From positions 558,001 through 622,000 of the forward strand of contig JANVFP010000014.1 of NCBI GenBank assembly GCA_027919835.1: a stretch of DNA of 64,000 bases, given 5' to 3'. The translations under genes and the position numbers were made by a program. Positions 55,441-64,000 of the stretch are shown one piece after another (within the stretch, counting starts at the first letter, position 1; each line of letters starts with the position of its first letter). This DNA comes from Lentinula raphanica (Eukaryota; Basidiomycota; Agaricomycetes; Agaricales; Omphalotaceae). The notes under the pieces are model-generated. The model saw only the letters and a program-made list of their open reading frames with translations, ran no database searches and was not told the DNA's origin.

Positions 55441-56780
55441 TTAGAAAGCTTGAAGTCGAAGTCGCACCCAGTCGCACCCGACGCGATATAGTGCGTAGTA
55501 TAGGCTCATAGTAATACCCTGCAGCTGTGGTGCCCTAACAAGTATCGAAGTCAGCATGAAGCACAGATGAAGGAAAAAGTGTTCGACAGAGGCCGACCGT
55601 TGGTGCCGATAGGATTGCGAGGCATTGCAGGGCATTGCCCTCGCTTGATCAGACAATTGTAGCAGATTGTAGCAGATTGTAGCGCTGTAGGTGAAGAATC
55701 ATCGATACATGCTTATCAGTGGTTATCCGAGTCGGAGAAGAACAGGGATGATCCAGGATGATCCTGAAGGATACTGAATAAAAATTTCGAGGGATTTGTT
55801 TCTGAAATTGTTACAAGGTTTCAAGCGACAAGACGCTATCACAGGCGATCACCTATCAGAACTCATTGTAACAAGAATCTGAGTTTCTTCGGCAGACATT
55901 CCATTCGTGAAGGGCTTGAAACAACCTCTTGAACTTGATAGATTTGTTTCTGAAATTGTTACAAGGTTTCAAGCGACAAGACGCTATCACAGGCGATCAC
56001 CTATCAGAACTCATCGTAACAAGAATCTGAGTTTCTTCGGCAGACATTCCGTTCGTGAAGGGCTTGAAACAACCTCTTGAACTTGAAAAATTTGTTTCTG
56101 AAATTGTTACAAGGTTTCAAGCGACAAGACGCTATCACAGGCGATCACCTATCAGAACTCATCGCAACAAGAATCTGAGTTTCTTCGGCAGACATTCCAT
56201 TCGTGAAGGGCTTGAAACAACCTCTTGAACTTGATATCGAAGCACCCGGGAGCCCTCGCGGCTCCTCACAGCCTCTTAATAGTCCTCATTGACGTATCAT
56301 CTCGTATCATATACACATAGCGCATCATGTCAAAGACGGGACAGGGGATTCTGCTCATGGTAGTACCCTGGGGTACCCTAACAAGTACTGAAGTCAGAAT
56401 GAAGCACAAATGAAGGAAGAAATTGGTCGACAGAGACCAACCGTTGGTACTGATAGGATTGCGAGGCATTGCAGGGAATTGTCCACTTTTGATCAGACAA
56501 TTGTAGCAGATTGTAGCGTTGTGGATGAAGAATCATCGACATATGCTTATCAGTGGTTATCCGAGTCGGAGAAGAACAGGGATGTACCAGGATGATCCTA
56601 AAGGATAATCAAGATACTTTAGTATTTCGAGGGATTTGGTTCTGAAACTGTTACAAGCATTCAAAGGTATTCAAGCGACACGATGCTACTCACAGGCCAT
56701 CACCTATCAGGGCCTATCAGAACTCATCGCAACAAGATTGTGAGGCTTGAAACAACCTCTTTGATATTAGAGCACCGGGG
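55441..56780. repeat. Nested direct repeats: 0.5-kb duplication and 147-bp triplet
   Basis: A block at 55480-55800 (landmarks GATTGCGAGGCATTGCAGGG and TATCCGAGTCGGAGAAGAAC) is repeated at 56300-56640. Between them, a ~147-base unit beginning TTGTTTCTGAAATTGTTACA is repeated three times in tandem (about 55796, 55945, 56091), with a shortened fourth copy at about 56637. Both large copies end near CCGGGGAGCCCTCGCGGCTC or CCGGGAGCCCTCGCGGCTC. No coding sequence is convincing. It looks like a satellite or the remains of a non-coding mobile element. Confidence 0.8.
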
Positions 56781-57753
56781 AGCCCTCGCGGCTCGTCATA
56801 GCCTCGGAGCTGCGCGCAGCTAGGCTCAGCCCTCATTGCACAAAAGAATTCGTTTCGGAGATGCAGCATGAGGCATGCCAAGATAGAGCTTTTTTCCCGG
56901 CATTTCTGATCTACAGACATCACAGGCAGTGTTGAGAGAGCTGTTGAGAGGTATTGAAGTAGGGAACAGTGAGATATAGGATAGGATAGGGTCTGGCAGA
57001 GTGATATCTGCTGAACGCTTACCGTAGTTAGCCTAATCTCTATGGACCCCAATGGAGAATCGATCCAATTAGTGTCGCAGAGCCAGACTCAGTCTATTTT
57101 CATCACCGTCGTCGCTGGCTGACAAGAGAATTGGCTCACGTCTGGCCAGAACGAAGAGCATATGTAAATTTCTTAAGTGTTTGGCTGGGTCTTGGACCTA
57201 CGTGGCTGGGCTACACAAGCAGTGTTCAGAAGTGTTCAGAGCATTCAACGTTCAAGATTGGAGAGTCTAAAATCTTGGACACTTAAACGTTGAAGGATAA
57301 GGCAATTGCAACTTGATTTTGCAGCAGTACATATGCGCCGTGCGGTGATGAACGAATGGGAAAGATGAGACGATGGAGGACGATGGGCGCCACAATTGTT
57401 TGGTGCCGGCAGACTCATCGCCGTGCTTATCTTATCCTTACGTAAGCCAGCTTCGTACCATGATGATGAAGTTCTCACCACTCTCAGCTCTAGCTCTATT
57501 CGAGCACGCAAAGTTGAATGGCATAAACTCGTCCAATCCTAAACCATCCGTTGTCAACTTGAAGAGCATTCAACGTGTGCAAGAAAGAGTATGAGAACGT
57601 GCTTTGAACTCAATTCAAACATTCAACAACGATTACAGCATTCTAGTCCACTGTCTTGTGATCGTTCTCGGGCAACTTGATCAGTCGCTTTTACACTGTC
57701 AGAACAGTTAAAGCCTTCCGAGTCCCGACGAGGGTCTGCTATCAAGCTTGGAC
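56781..57753. other. Intergenic region before the PI-PLC gene
   Basis: No gene is recognised. The word AGTGTTCAGA is doubled at 57222. Related words GAGCATTCAACGTT occur at 57239 and 57565, and TTCAACAACG-type repeats occur near 57627. The promoter of the downstream gene is presumed in the last few hundred bases. Confidence 0.35.
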
Positions 57754-59525
57754 ATGATATACTCGCGCTCTTCCAATATCCTTCTCTACCTCACGCCCTG
57801 GCAGTGGCTTTTGTATGTCGGTGTTGCACTCGGAATGTCGGTTTTCGTGTTAGGATCAACACAACAAAATCTTGCTCAAGCGGCTCTGGCAGAGCTATTG
57901 CAACGGGGAGCGCCAATACTGGGTAAGGGATCTCGAGGCTCGTTCCCTTCCTACATAATTAACTAGTTGAACTTCTCTTGCGGTTTCGCTCCTCTTCGCA
58001 GGCTTCGACACAGGCTGCCAGGCTTCCTTGAACGTCACATGCGATTGGATGGCGAAGATACCAGACGACACTCGGTTGGTTCATATGAGTATCCCAGGAA
58101 CGCATGATTCGTCTACGTGTGTGTATCTTCATCCATGATGCACCGGTACCCAGAGTACTTAGCAGATCTTTTTCTCTTCTCGCCCTATCGTTCCGCTATC
58201 ATATCCTGATACTGCGACTATTCGTCCAACACTGAAGGGAACTATACTCAAGCCACGCAGGACTCTCTTCTTGGTTACACTGGACCGTGAGTCTTCCACG
58301 ATTGCTCCTCTTTCTTCTACGCTCAAAACTAGAACTAAGGATCGTGCCAGCAGAATACTTTCAATGCCAAGAACATTCCTTCTTTCAGATGCTCAATGGT
58401 GGTATCCGTGTCTTTGACCTGCGTGTTGCTTTGAATCCAGGAAACGGAACGATTGGATTCTATCATTGTGAGTAATTTCACGTAAAAACTACCATTCACA
58501 TTGAACATGTTCGTCGTACTTTGCACACAATGCTTCTCCAGCGCAAGCTCTACTCGCCCCAAACACTCGCCTTGAGGATGTGTTATTCGGTTTCTACTAC
58601 TGGCTTGATCTTCATCCAACTGAAGCTGTCCTTCTTTCTATCAACTACGAAGGTGGAACGGGCACGCAGGATACACAGGCATTTCAGGAGCAGCTGTATG
58701 ATATCCTCGACGACGAACTGGCCACTCAGTACTGGGTACAGATCAACGGCACGGTACGTTTCGACTCTTCACTTGCGAAGCAGAATGCCACTCATGGGCT
58801 GTTTCTAGCTTGGGACCCTGGGCGAGGCTCGAGGCAAACTCACCCTCTTAGAGCGGTTTGACTACAATCTCCTTCCTGCCACTCCGGAATACAGCAAACG
58901 TATAGGAATTCATCTTGACCCGGAAGACTGGCACGACAATGACCCTAATATCACGTTGGTGTATAACATAGTTAATGGGGAAGAGCAGGTTGCTTACATT
59001 GAAGTAAGCTTAGCCTAGAAGCGATCCTTTCAATCCGTCTGCATCACTCATTTCCATTCTCTACTAATAGGATTACTATGAGATGGATGGTCTTCCTCCA
59101 AGTGCCGGCGCCGCAGAAAATATACAGTGGAAGTACAACGCGACGATTGCCCATCTCAAAGACGCAATCGATCCCGATTTTCATCCAGATCAGCTATACA
59201 TCACCTTTGCGAGCTCGGAGCACGATACGGATGGGGAGACGCCCAGGGTACGTCAAAACACCTGCCCTCCTAGAATCCGTTCATATACATTCTATTTTAT
59301 AAATCATCGAGGTGATGGCACTAGGAAATGGCACAGATGTCCCGGGAGTCAATCAAAAACTCCTTCCTTGGCTGAATGAGAATAAGGGGAGAAGGTTTGG
59401 AATTGTTAGTGAGTAACGATATTGCTTCCTGGATCGTCACCCTCGGTGGTTGATGTGAATTCTCATCAGTGCTAGACTTTTTCGACTCCGTTCCCGGTGT
59501 TGTCGAAGCTATCATCGGGGTGTGA
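57754..59525 (+). CDS. PI-PLC X-domain-like phosphodiesterase
   Basis: Nine exons join cleanly; introns are 57923-58001, 58119-58237, 58287-58339, 58468-58541, 58754-58808, 59005-59070, 59248-59312 and 59409-59469. A hydrophobic segment (residues ~14-33, WQWLLYVGVALGMSVFVLG) is a signal anchor or signal peptide. The catalytic domain has MSIPGTHDSSTW with the first active-site His, GGIRVFDLRVALN with the metal-site residues, and GFYHSQALL with the second His. It continues HPTEAVLLSINYEG, RGKLTLLERFDY and IVMLDFFDSVPG. The layout matches fungal PI-PLC-like phosphodiesterases, which lack the Y domain and C2 domain of eukaryotic signalling PLCs. Likely a membrane-linked or secreted phosphodiesterase acting on phosphoinositide-like substrates. 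The frame looks intact. Confidence 0.85.
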
Positions 59526-59759
59526 AGCACACGATTAGTCCAGATCTATCTCCTTCGCTCGTACACATAGAGTTAGCTCTCAAACGTTGTCATTCACCGG
59601 ATACAAGTACAGACGGGGCATGATATCTTTGCTACGTTTTTCAATTTGGATATTCTTTCTCCAGCGATACTTATGTGTGAAGCATTACACTGTGGCGTGG
59701 GCGCTGTCGTGTGGAGGCTAGGTGGAGGTGTGGCATACGATATAAGCACAAGGAAGATT

Positions 59760-60198
59760 TTATGAGATGACTGTAATGCTCACTGCGTCGGTGATACCCA
59801 AAACTGTTGCGAGGGCGTTGAATTCAGCAGCAGTAGGTTTGACAGTCCCAGTACAGACTAAGATGGTACAGAGGATGTTGAACGCAGGATGGTAGCGATT
59901 AGAATCAGTATGAGAAGAGATTTGGTACTGTCTCACCGTCAATAACATGTTGTTCAGGCTTTCCAACCTTCGTAGCGATCTGCTTATAAGACATACCTGT
60001 AGAGACCGTGCCGACCAGAGAAAGGAAGAAAGGAGAAATAACGTTGAAGACAAGCTTATCAGTATTCATCGATACGAATGATAGTATAAAGAACAAGCTA
60101 TAGCTATAGCCTATCGGAATTGAGGTTTCTCGTTGAGAGAGCTTACCAGTTCTGTTCATCGCAGCGTTCAAGGCAGCACATTGAGGATCGGGAGCCAT
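59760..60198 (-). CDS. Short cyanase N-terminal-domain (HTH) protein
   Basis: Three exons: 60198-60147 (MAPDPQCAALNAAMNRTG), about 59998-59940 (MSYKQIATKVGKPEQHVID) and about 59857-59760 (VCTGTVKPTAAEFNALATVL then GITDAVSITVIS). The product is about 70 residues. The segment SYKQIATKVGKPEQHV-x8-KPTAAEFNALATVLGI matches the helix-turn-helix N-terminal domain of cyanate hydratase. The catalytic C-terminal domain with its Arg-Glu-Ser residues is absent, so it cannot be a working cyanase. Similar stand-alone short proteins occur in basidiomycetes. The first intron (about 148 bases) is longer than usual here; an alternative splice could retain an internal exon. Function unknown. Confidence 0.65.
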
Positions 60199-60988
60199 CG
60201 TAGATAATCTGGGTCAAAGAGTTGCAAGGTTCAGGTTGTGTGTTATGGAGGAATTTTAACGAGATCGACGTTCGCTGCAGAGGTTTATATACCCGCTGCC
60301 CGAATCTTCGGTTTAAAATAGCGCGTGGGTTGCCGGTACTTACAAGAGTTCGCACACAATCACCGAAGCCGAATAAGCAGCTTCGAAGAATCCAGGTGTA
60401 TGTAGCCTGGTGTAGCAACGCTACATGATAGCATTCCAATATGAGAAGACGACACTCTCGATAGCATGTACATCGAGAGCATGGTCACCCAAACCTAACA
60501 AAATCGATCTAGCGTTCAGCCTCTAGTGCCGATACATCCAAGATAAGTTTCGATCCGAGTTACATAGAGGCCTCTGAGAAACGGCGAGTGAGCATTCCCA
60601 TGCCATCGTATCTGGGTATCATCTCAGAACGTTCGGTATTGCTTCTGACGCATATATATTGATGCACTGAAATTTCAGTGGGGCTGCTGGGTGAAATCGA
60701 GGTACAAAGGAAAGTTTTCTCCATCTGCAATGTCTTCTCAGTGATCATCTACTCCTGATGTCCTCCAAGTAGCTGGCGTGTGCTGTCGGGTCAGATGGAA
60801 GCAAACTACACCAGTCAGTGGTCACTTGTCATAAGCCCATACGAGCATGAACAACCAAAGGACTTTCGATCATCAACCATGGACAATCTATGTTCAAGCC
60901 TAGCACTCACGATTATATTGTACAATACCAAGAGCAAAAGATAAGAGACGAAGAGCTCATGGAAAGAAAAGCATCACACCAGTCACCC
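60199..60988. other. Intergenic region, nothing recognised
   Basis: No convincing gene lies between the start of the cyanase-domain gene and the end of the NADAR gene. The presumed promoter of the former and terminator of the latter fall here. Confidence 0.4.
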
Positions 60989-62246
60989 TTAATCGGCACG
61001 GAACAGCTCTCTCAGCCTCTCCAAAGCCTTGCCCAGCTCATTTCTTCCACGACCATCAGCACCGATACCCCAGAAAGCGTCTTTATCTGAATCCTAAGAA
61101 ACGAAGGGAAGTTCAGATAATTGCGATCATAGATTGAGAAACACGCGAAAGGCTACCTCAACGAGCTCTGCATTGCCAGTAGCTAACAGTTCTTGCATGA
61201 GATCTGGGTGTTGGGTGAATTTGTGGTAAAGGGCTTCGTCCATCTATGATGTGTTCTAGTCAAATGCAAGACGAAGTTTGAGCAAAAGGACACGTACTTT
61301 CTCAATATTGATTTTTTTCCAATCAGACCTGACTTCTGACTGAAATCTGCGCGCTTCAGCGAAAGCTACGCTGGGTCGTTCACTACAAGTCCTGATGTGA
61401 TCCGCAATCCCTGGCTTGTGACCTTGGAACTTTAGAATGAGAGGCAAAGATTAGCGGGCTTGTAACTCGAAAGTTCGCTGGAATACATGCCTTGAATGAT
61501 TGGAAAAGATGTTCGCTGGTGGGATATCGTTTGCCCTTATACATCACCGAGTGGCGCGAGAAGTTCGTGAATCCATAGTGTGGGTTGTGCTTGTGGTAGA
61601 AGAGTATACGGGGGCGGGAGGGTACTGCAACGGCCATAGTCATTGGCCTCGAAGTATTGGACGTTTCGGGCAACATATTGTTCCTCGGCCCAGGGTTGTG
61701 GGGTTTCCAAACCGCAGGAGAATTCGGTGGAGTGTTGGGCGTCGTGGACAATCGGTTGTAGGTGGCCGTGGCAGTTGTGAGTGCGTCACTGGGCTTTAGG
61801 CTCGTGCGACGGCTTTGGTAGCGGGAATGTGAATGGGAAGGGGTGCCACTGGGAGAACCGCGATGGTGGTGTTGGTCCATTGGAAGGTCTTGTGTGGATC
61901 GAGGGCGTGTTGAATCTATCACGGTAGCCCCAATGACATCGGCACGAGGTCTCTCCGAAAGAGACTTACTTCGGTGGACCTTTACGGAAATATCCTCTCC
62001 GTCATCGTCTTCCTCGCAGATATCAGTGATGTTGAGGATTTGATGAGTCTCCCACTGCTCCGGTGGCACGTTCGATTTGACGAAGACCGTGCGACGACGA
62101 CGTTCTTCCAACTCTACTTTGTATTTCTTCGGACCGCTTTCGGTAGTTGAAATGAATGAGTTTTGTGAAATACTCGAGCTGTAGCTAGAGGAGGTGTAAG
62201 GCGTCGTGGCAGTCGGCGAAACTCGAGTGACAACGATAGAGGCCAT
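60989..62246 (-). CDS. NADAR-domain protein (ADP-ribose-linked hydrolase family)
   Basis: Exons: 62246-61491, 61429 to about 61300, then two short exons down to the stop at 60989. The N-terminal ~220 residues are Ser/Thr/Pro-rich, probably disordered (MASIVVTRVSPTATTPYTSS). The NADAR domain starts RILFYHKHNPHYGFTNFSRH and continues YPTSEHLFQSFK, KPGIADHIR, ARRFQSEVRSDWKKINIEK, MDEALYHKFTQHPDL and KDAFWGIGADGRGRNELGKAL. The N-F-S, the E-H-x-x-Q helix and the W-G-x-G-x-D/GRN motifs are characteristic. The first intron (61430-61490) uses a GC donor (AAG|GCATGT) with a normal AAAG acceptor; reading through it would break the domain. NADAR proteins were originally linked to NAD and ADP-ribose chemistry, and some are reported to remove ADP-ribose from guanine. 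A PARP-like gene lies divergently next door. Confidence 0.85.
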
Positions 62247-63235
62247 GCTGAGGACCGGTGAAACTTTTGGAGCTGGTATATGGCTTCTATACTCACTTAA
62301 CTGGATGAACGATCACTTATAGAGGTAGATATGTGGGCGGATGCGGAAGACTGCTGCAATGACTTGTCAGAGCTGGTGCTGCTGGAGATATAGAGGCATC
62401 TTGGCGCTCACGGACGCGATTGGTTTAATGCATTGGTAGATACATGTGCTGAAAGCTGCGTACAAACAGCTCAGATCACAGCTTATGAACGGTCCTAAGC
62501 ATGCAGTCAGATACTAGACTCACGTCAGAAGACAGGACGCCTCATTTCTAACAGGTGGCCTTGCGCGAATAGCTCACACACCTCGAGCTGCATGCGCGGT
62601 GACGATCGAGTACAATCTGGTATTTTCGGGTATCTTGAATGCGGGATTAAGTATTGGGAAGAACTCAGAGACGCCCTGTGGCTCGCTGTGGTAGAAGGTA
62701 GTAGGAGATGGTAGGTGTGAGAAATTTGAATTTGCGGTGGCAAGTGGTTCTAGATCTTCTCCTTCACTCCAGCTTCAACAGTTCAACAACTCTTCGGCTT
62801 CTAAATTACAGCTTCATTCTCTGCGTTTGAAGTTTTATTTCATGAATTGGCCATAAACATGCATATGCGGCTATGATACGGTATCTATGCCCCGCTATGT
62901 ATTACATCTCTTCTATGGAATCGATATGATCAACGCGTGGATCACAGCCGTCACGCCAGAGAAGGATGAATCAGCCTTGCGTTCGAGGCGAAAAGCAGTG
63001 GAGAGCCAGATGGATTAGCTTATGACGAATCATTACTACTTCCGCTCACGACGCGCTTCGACCAGCGTGTAGACAAGACAATTTCGTACCGACCCGCAAA
63101 GAAACCAGTGCAGCCACCGGTTCAAAAACTGAATTCGGGCCATCTCATGCACTAATATCTAGCATCTATCTTCCCCTTCTTCCTAGTCGTGATACTCAAT
63201 GATTGTCGACGAGTTCAGTCTCAAGCATCCCGATA
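62247..63235. promoter_or_regulatory. Divergent intergenic region between NADAR and PARP-like genes
   Basis: About 990 bases separate the two start codons. No coding frame is convincing; a 72-codon minus frame at 62525-62743 has no features. Both promoters must lie here. I see no clear TATA box or repeated operator word. Confidence 0.5.
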
Positions 63236-64000
63236 ATGGACATCGTAGACGATCTTCGCGGATACTTCCACTGGATTCTTCAGACCCCATGTTCGTTCAA
63301 GGTATGTCGTGTGATCATACGCTGGGGTGCTGACTCTGAGTAACACCTTTAATCCTTTTCTGTGTTTAGTAGAGAGATTATTCTCCAAAGGCTGGCGTCA
63401 TAGACAGAAACCTAGACCAGTGATTCAAGGGATTTTCAAGATACTTTCGTCGGATGAAAGCCTCGAAGCATACGCTATTTATAAGTGAGATGTGGCATGT
63501 TCGTGTCTGGATTCACATGCTGACACTCTACGCTCGCAGATCGCAAGTCCAAGCATTCAACCTTCTGTCAAGGTACAAGAAAGGAGCCAATGAGCAACTG
63601 TGCTTTCACGGCACTCGGCGCTCGTGCGCACTGGGAGATGATAGTGACCAGCTTTTTCTGTGCAACTCTGCGGAATGCTCACTATGTTGTATTATACGCG
63701 GCTCCTTCGATATCGCGAGAAGCGGTAAGTTTTTTTTCAGTTATCTTCGCGACAGCAAACTTATTCATATGCACAGGCGACGCAAACTCATTCAAGAGGT
63801 GAGTCACAACATAAGAAAGAAGTACCTTTTCAATTAGTTATCTATTGTATAATTGTTACAGGTTTGGCGCAGGAATCTATACCACATCTTGTTCGTCTAG
63901 TGAGCTCAATTCGTTGCTTCCAAGTTCCTTTCACGTTGACTGAGTGCCGTTGAGTAGAAGCCGACGATTACTATTCTGTCGGACGATCGAGACAGCAACA
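63236..64000 (+). CDS. PARP-like ADP-ribosyltransferase (truncated by window end)
   Basis: The first exon (63236-63301) is MDIVDDLRGYFHWILQTPCS then FK. After a short intron, RLFSKGWRHRQKPRPVIQGI and FKILSSDESLEAYAIYK follow. An intron ending GCTCGCAG (63540) leads to SQVQAFNLLSRYKKGANEQ and LCFHGTRRSCALGDD, then CNSAECSLCCIIRGSFDIA. After two introns come GDANSFKR and FGAGIYTTSCSS. The His of FHGT and the Tyr of FGAGIYTT are the NAD-binding pair of PARP catalytic domains, and the C-x4-C-x2-CC pattern between them is typical of the short fungal PARP-like family. The third catalytic position (usually Glu) would be beyond the window. Substrate unknown: protein, RNA or DNA. Confidence 0.8.

Noticed and set aside
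60890..61090. Plus-strand 66-codon frame
   Set aside because: It overlaps antisense to the last exon of the NADAR gene and has no independent support.
61500..62043. Plus-strand frames inside the NADAR gene
   Set aside because: Antisense shadows of the Ser/Pro-rich N-terminal exon.

Overview
The window is nuclear DNA from a filamentous basidiomycete, most likely an Agaricomycete. Genes are split by short GT-AG introns of roughly 45-65 bases. The protein families are basidiomycete-typical: a KDZ transposase with CxC cysteines, a Plavaka (CACTA-type) transposase with a Ulp1 protease, a TET/JBP-like DNA oxygenase, a DUF6532-like protein, a fungal GIY-YIG/T5orf172 protein and a fungal PARP-like protein. 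No bacterial features (operons, ribosome-binding sites, CRISPR) are present. Family calls come from reading translated motifs by eye; no database was searched.

Left part (1-20 kb): a degraded, repeat-rich area. Two copies of a ~1 kb direct repeat flank an unrecognised coding region. A VIT/VWA gene broken by frameshifts follows. Then come a TET/JBP-like 2-oxoglutarate/Fe(II) oxygenase, a small minus-strand gene built from duplicated 99-base exons, and a Plavaka transposon module (Ulp1-like protease plus transposase with one visible frameshift).

Middle (20.1-36.3 kb): one very large KDZ-type DNA transposon of about 16.1 kb. An 8-bp direct repeat (GATTTATC at 20129 and 36261) flanks imperfect ~90-bp terminal inverted repeats. 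Oppositely oriented arrays of a palindrome-like decamer (GGGATGTCCC / GGGACATCCC) lie just inside. It carries the transposase on the minus strand and two large plus-strand genes: an Spt5-like NGN/KOW protein and an unknown, low-complexity-rich protein. It also holds a 236-bp hairpin.

Right of it (38.3-41.4 kb) is a 3.15-kb AT-rich fold-back element with a candidate 8-bp target duplication. A DUF6532-like gene follows, then a degenerate ~204-bp satellite and a tandem array (period ~785 bp) of intron-bearing relics of the ribosomal protein gene RPL11 (uL5) on the minus strand. A T5orf172 gene, a 5S rRNA-like sequence and a secreted kinase-like gene lie at 51.8-55.1 kb.

Right end (57.7-64 kb): an ordinary gene-dense host region with a PI-PLC-like phosphodiesterase, a short cyanase N-domain protein, a NADAR-domain protein, and a divergently transcribed PARP-like ADP-ribosyltransferase running off the window. 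The two strongest candidates for a new system are the KDZ element with its Spt5-like cargo and the head-to-head NADAR/PARP-like pair, which could make and remove ADP-ribose marks.
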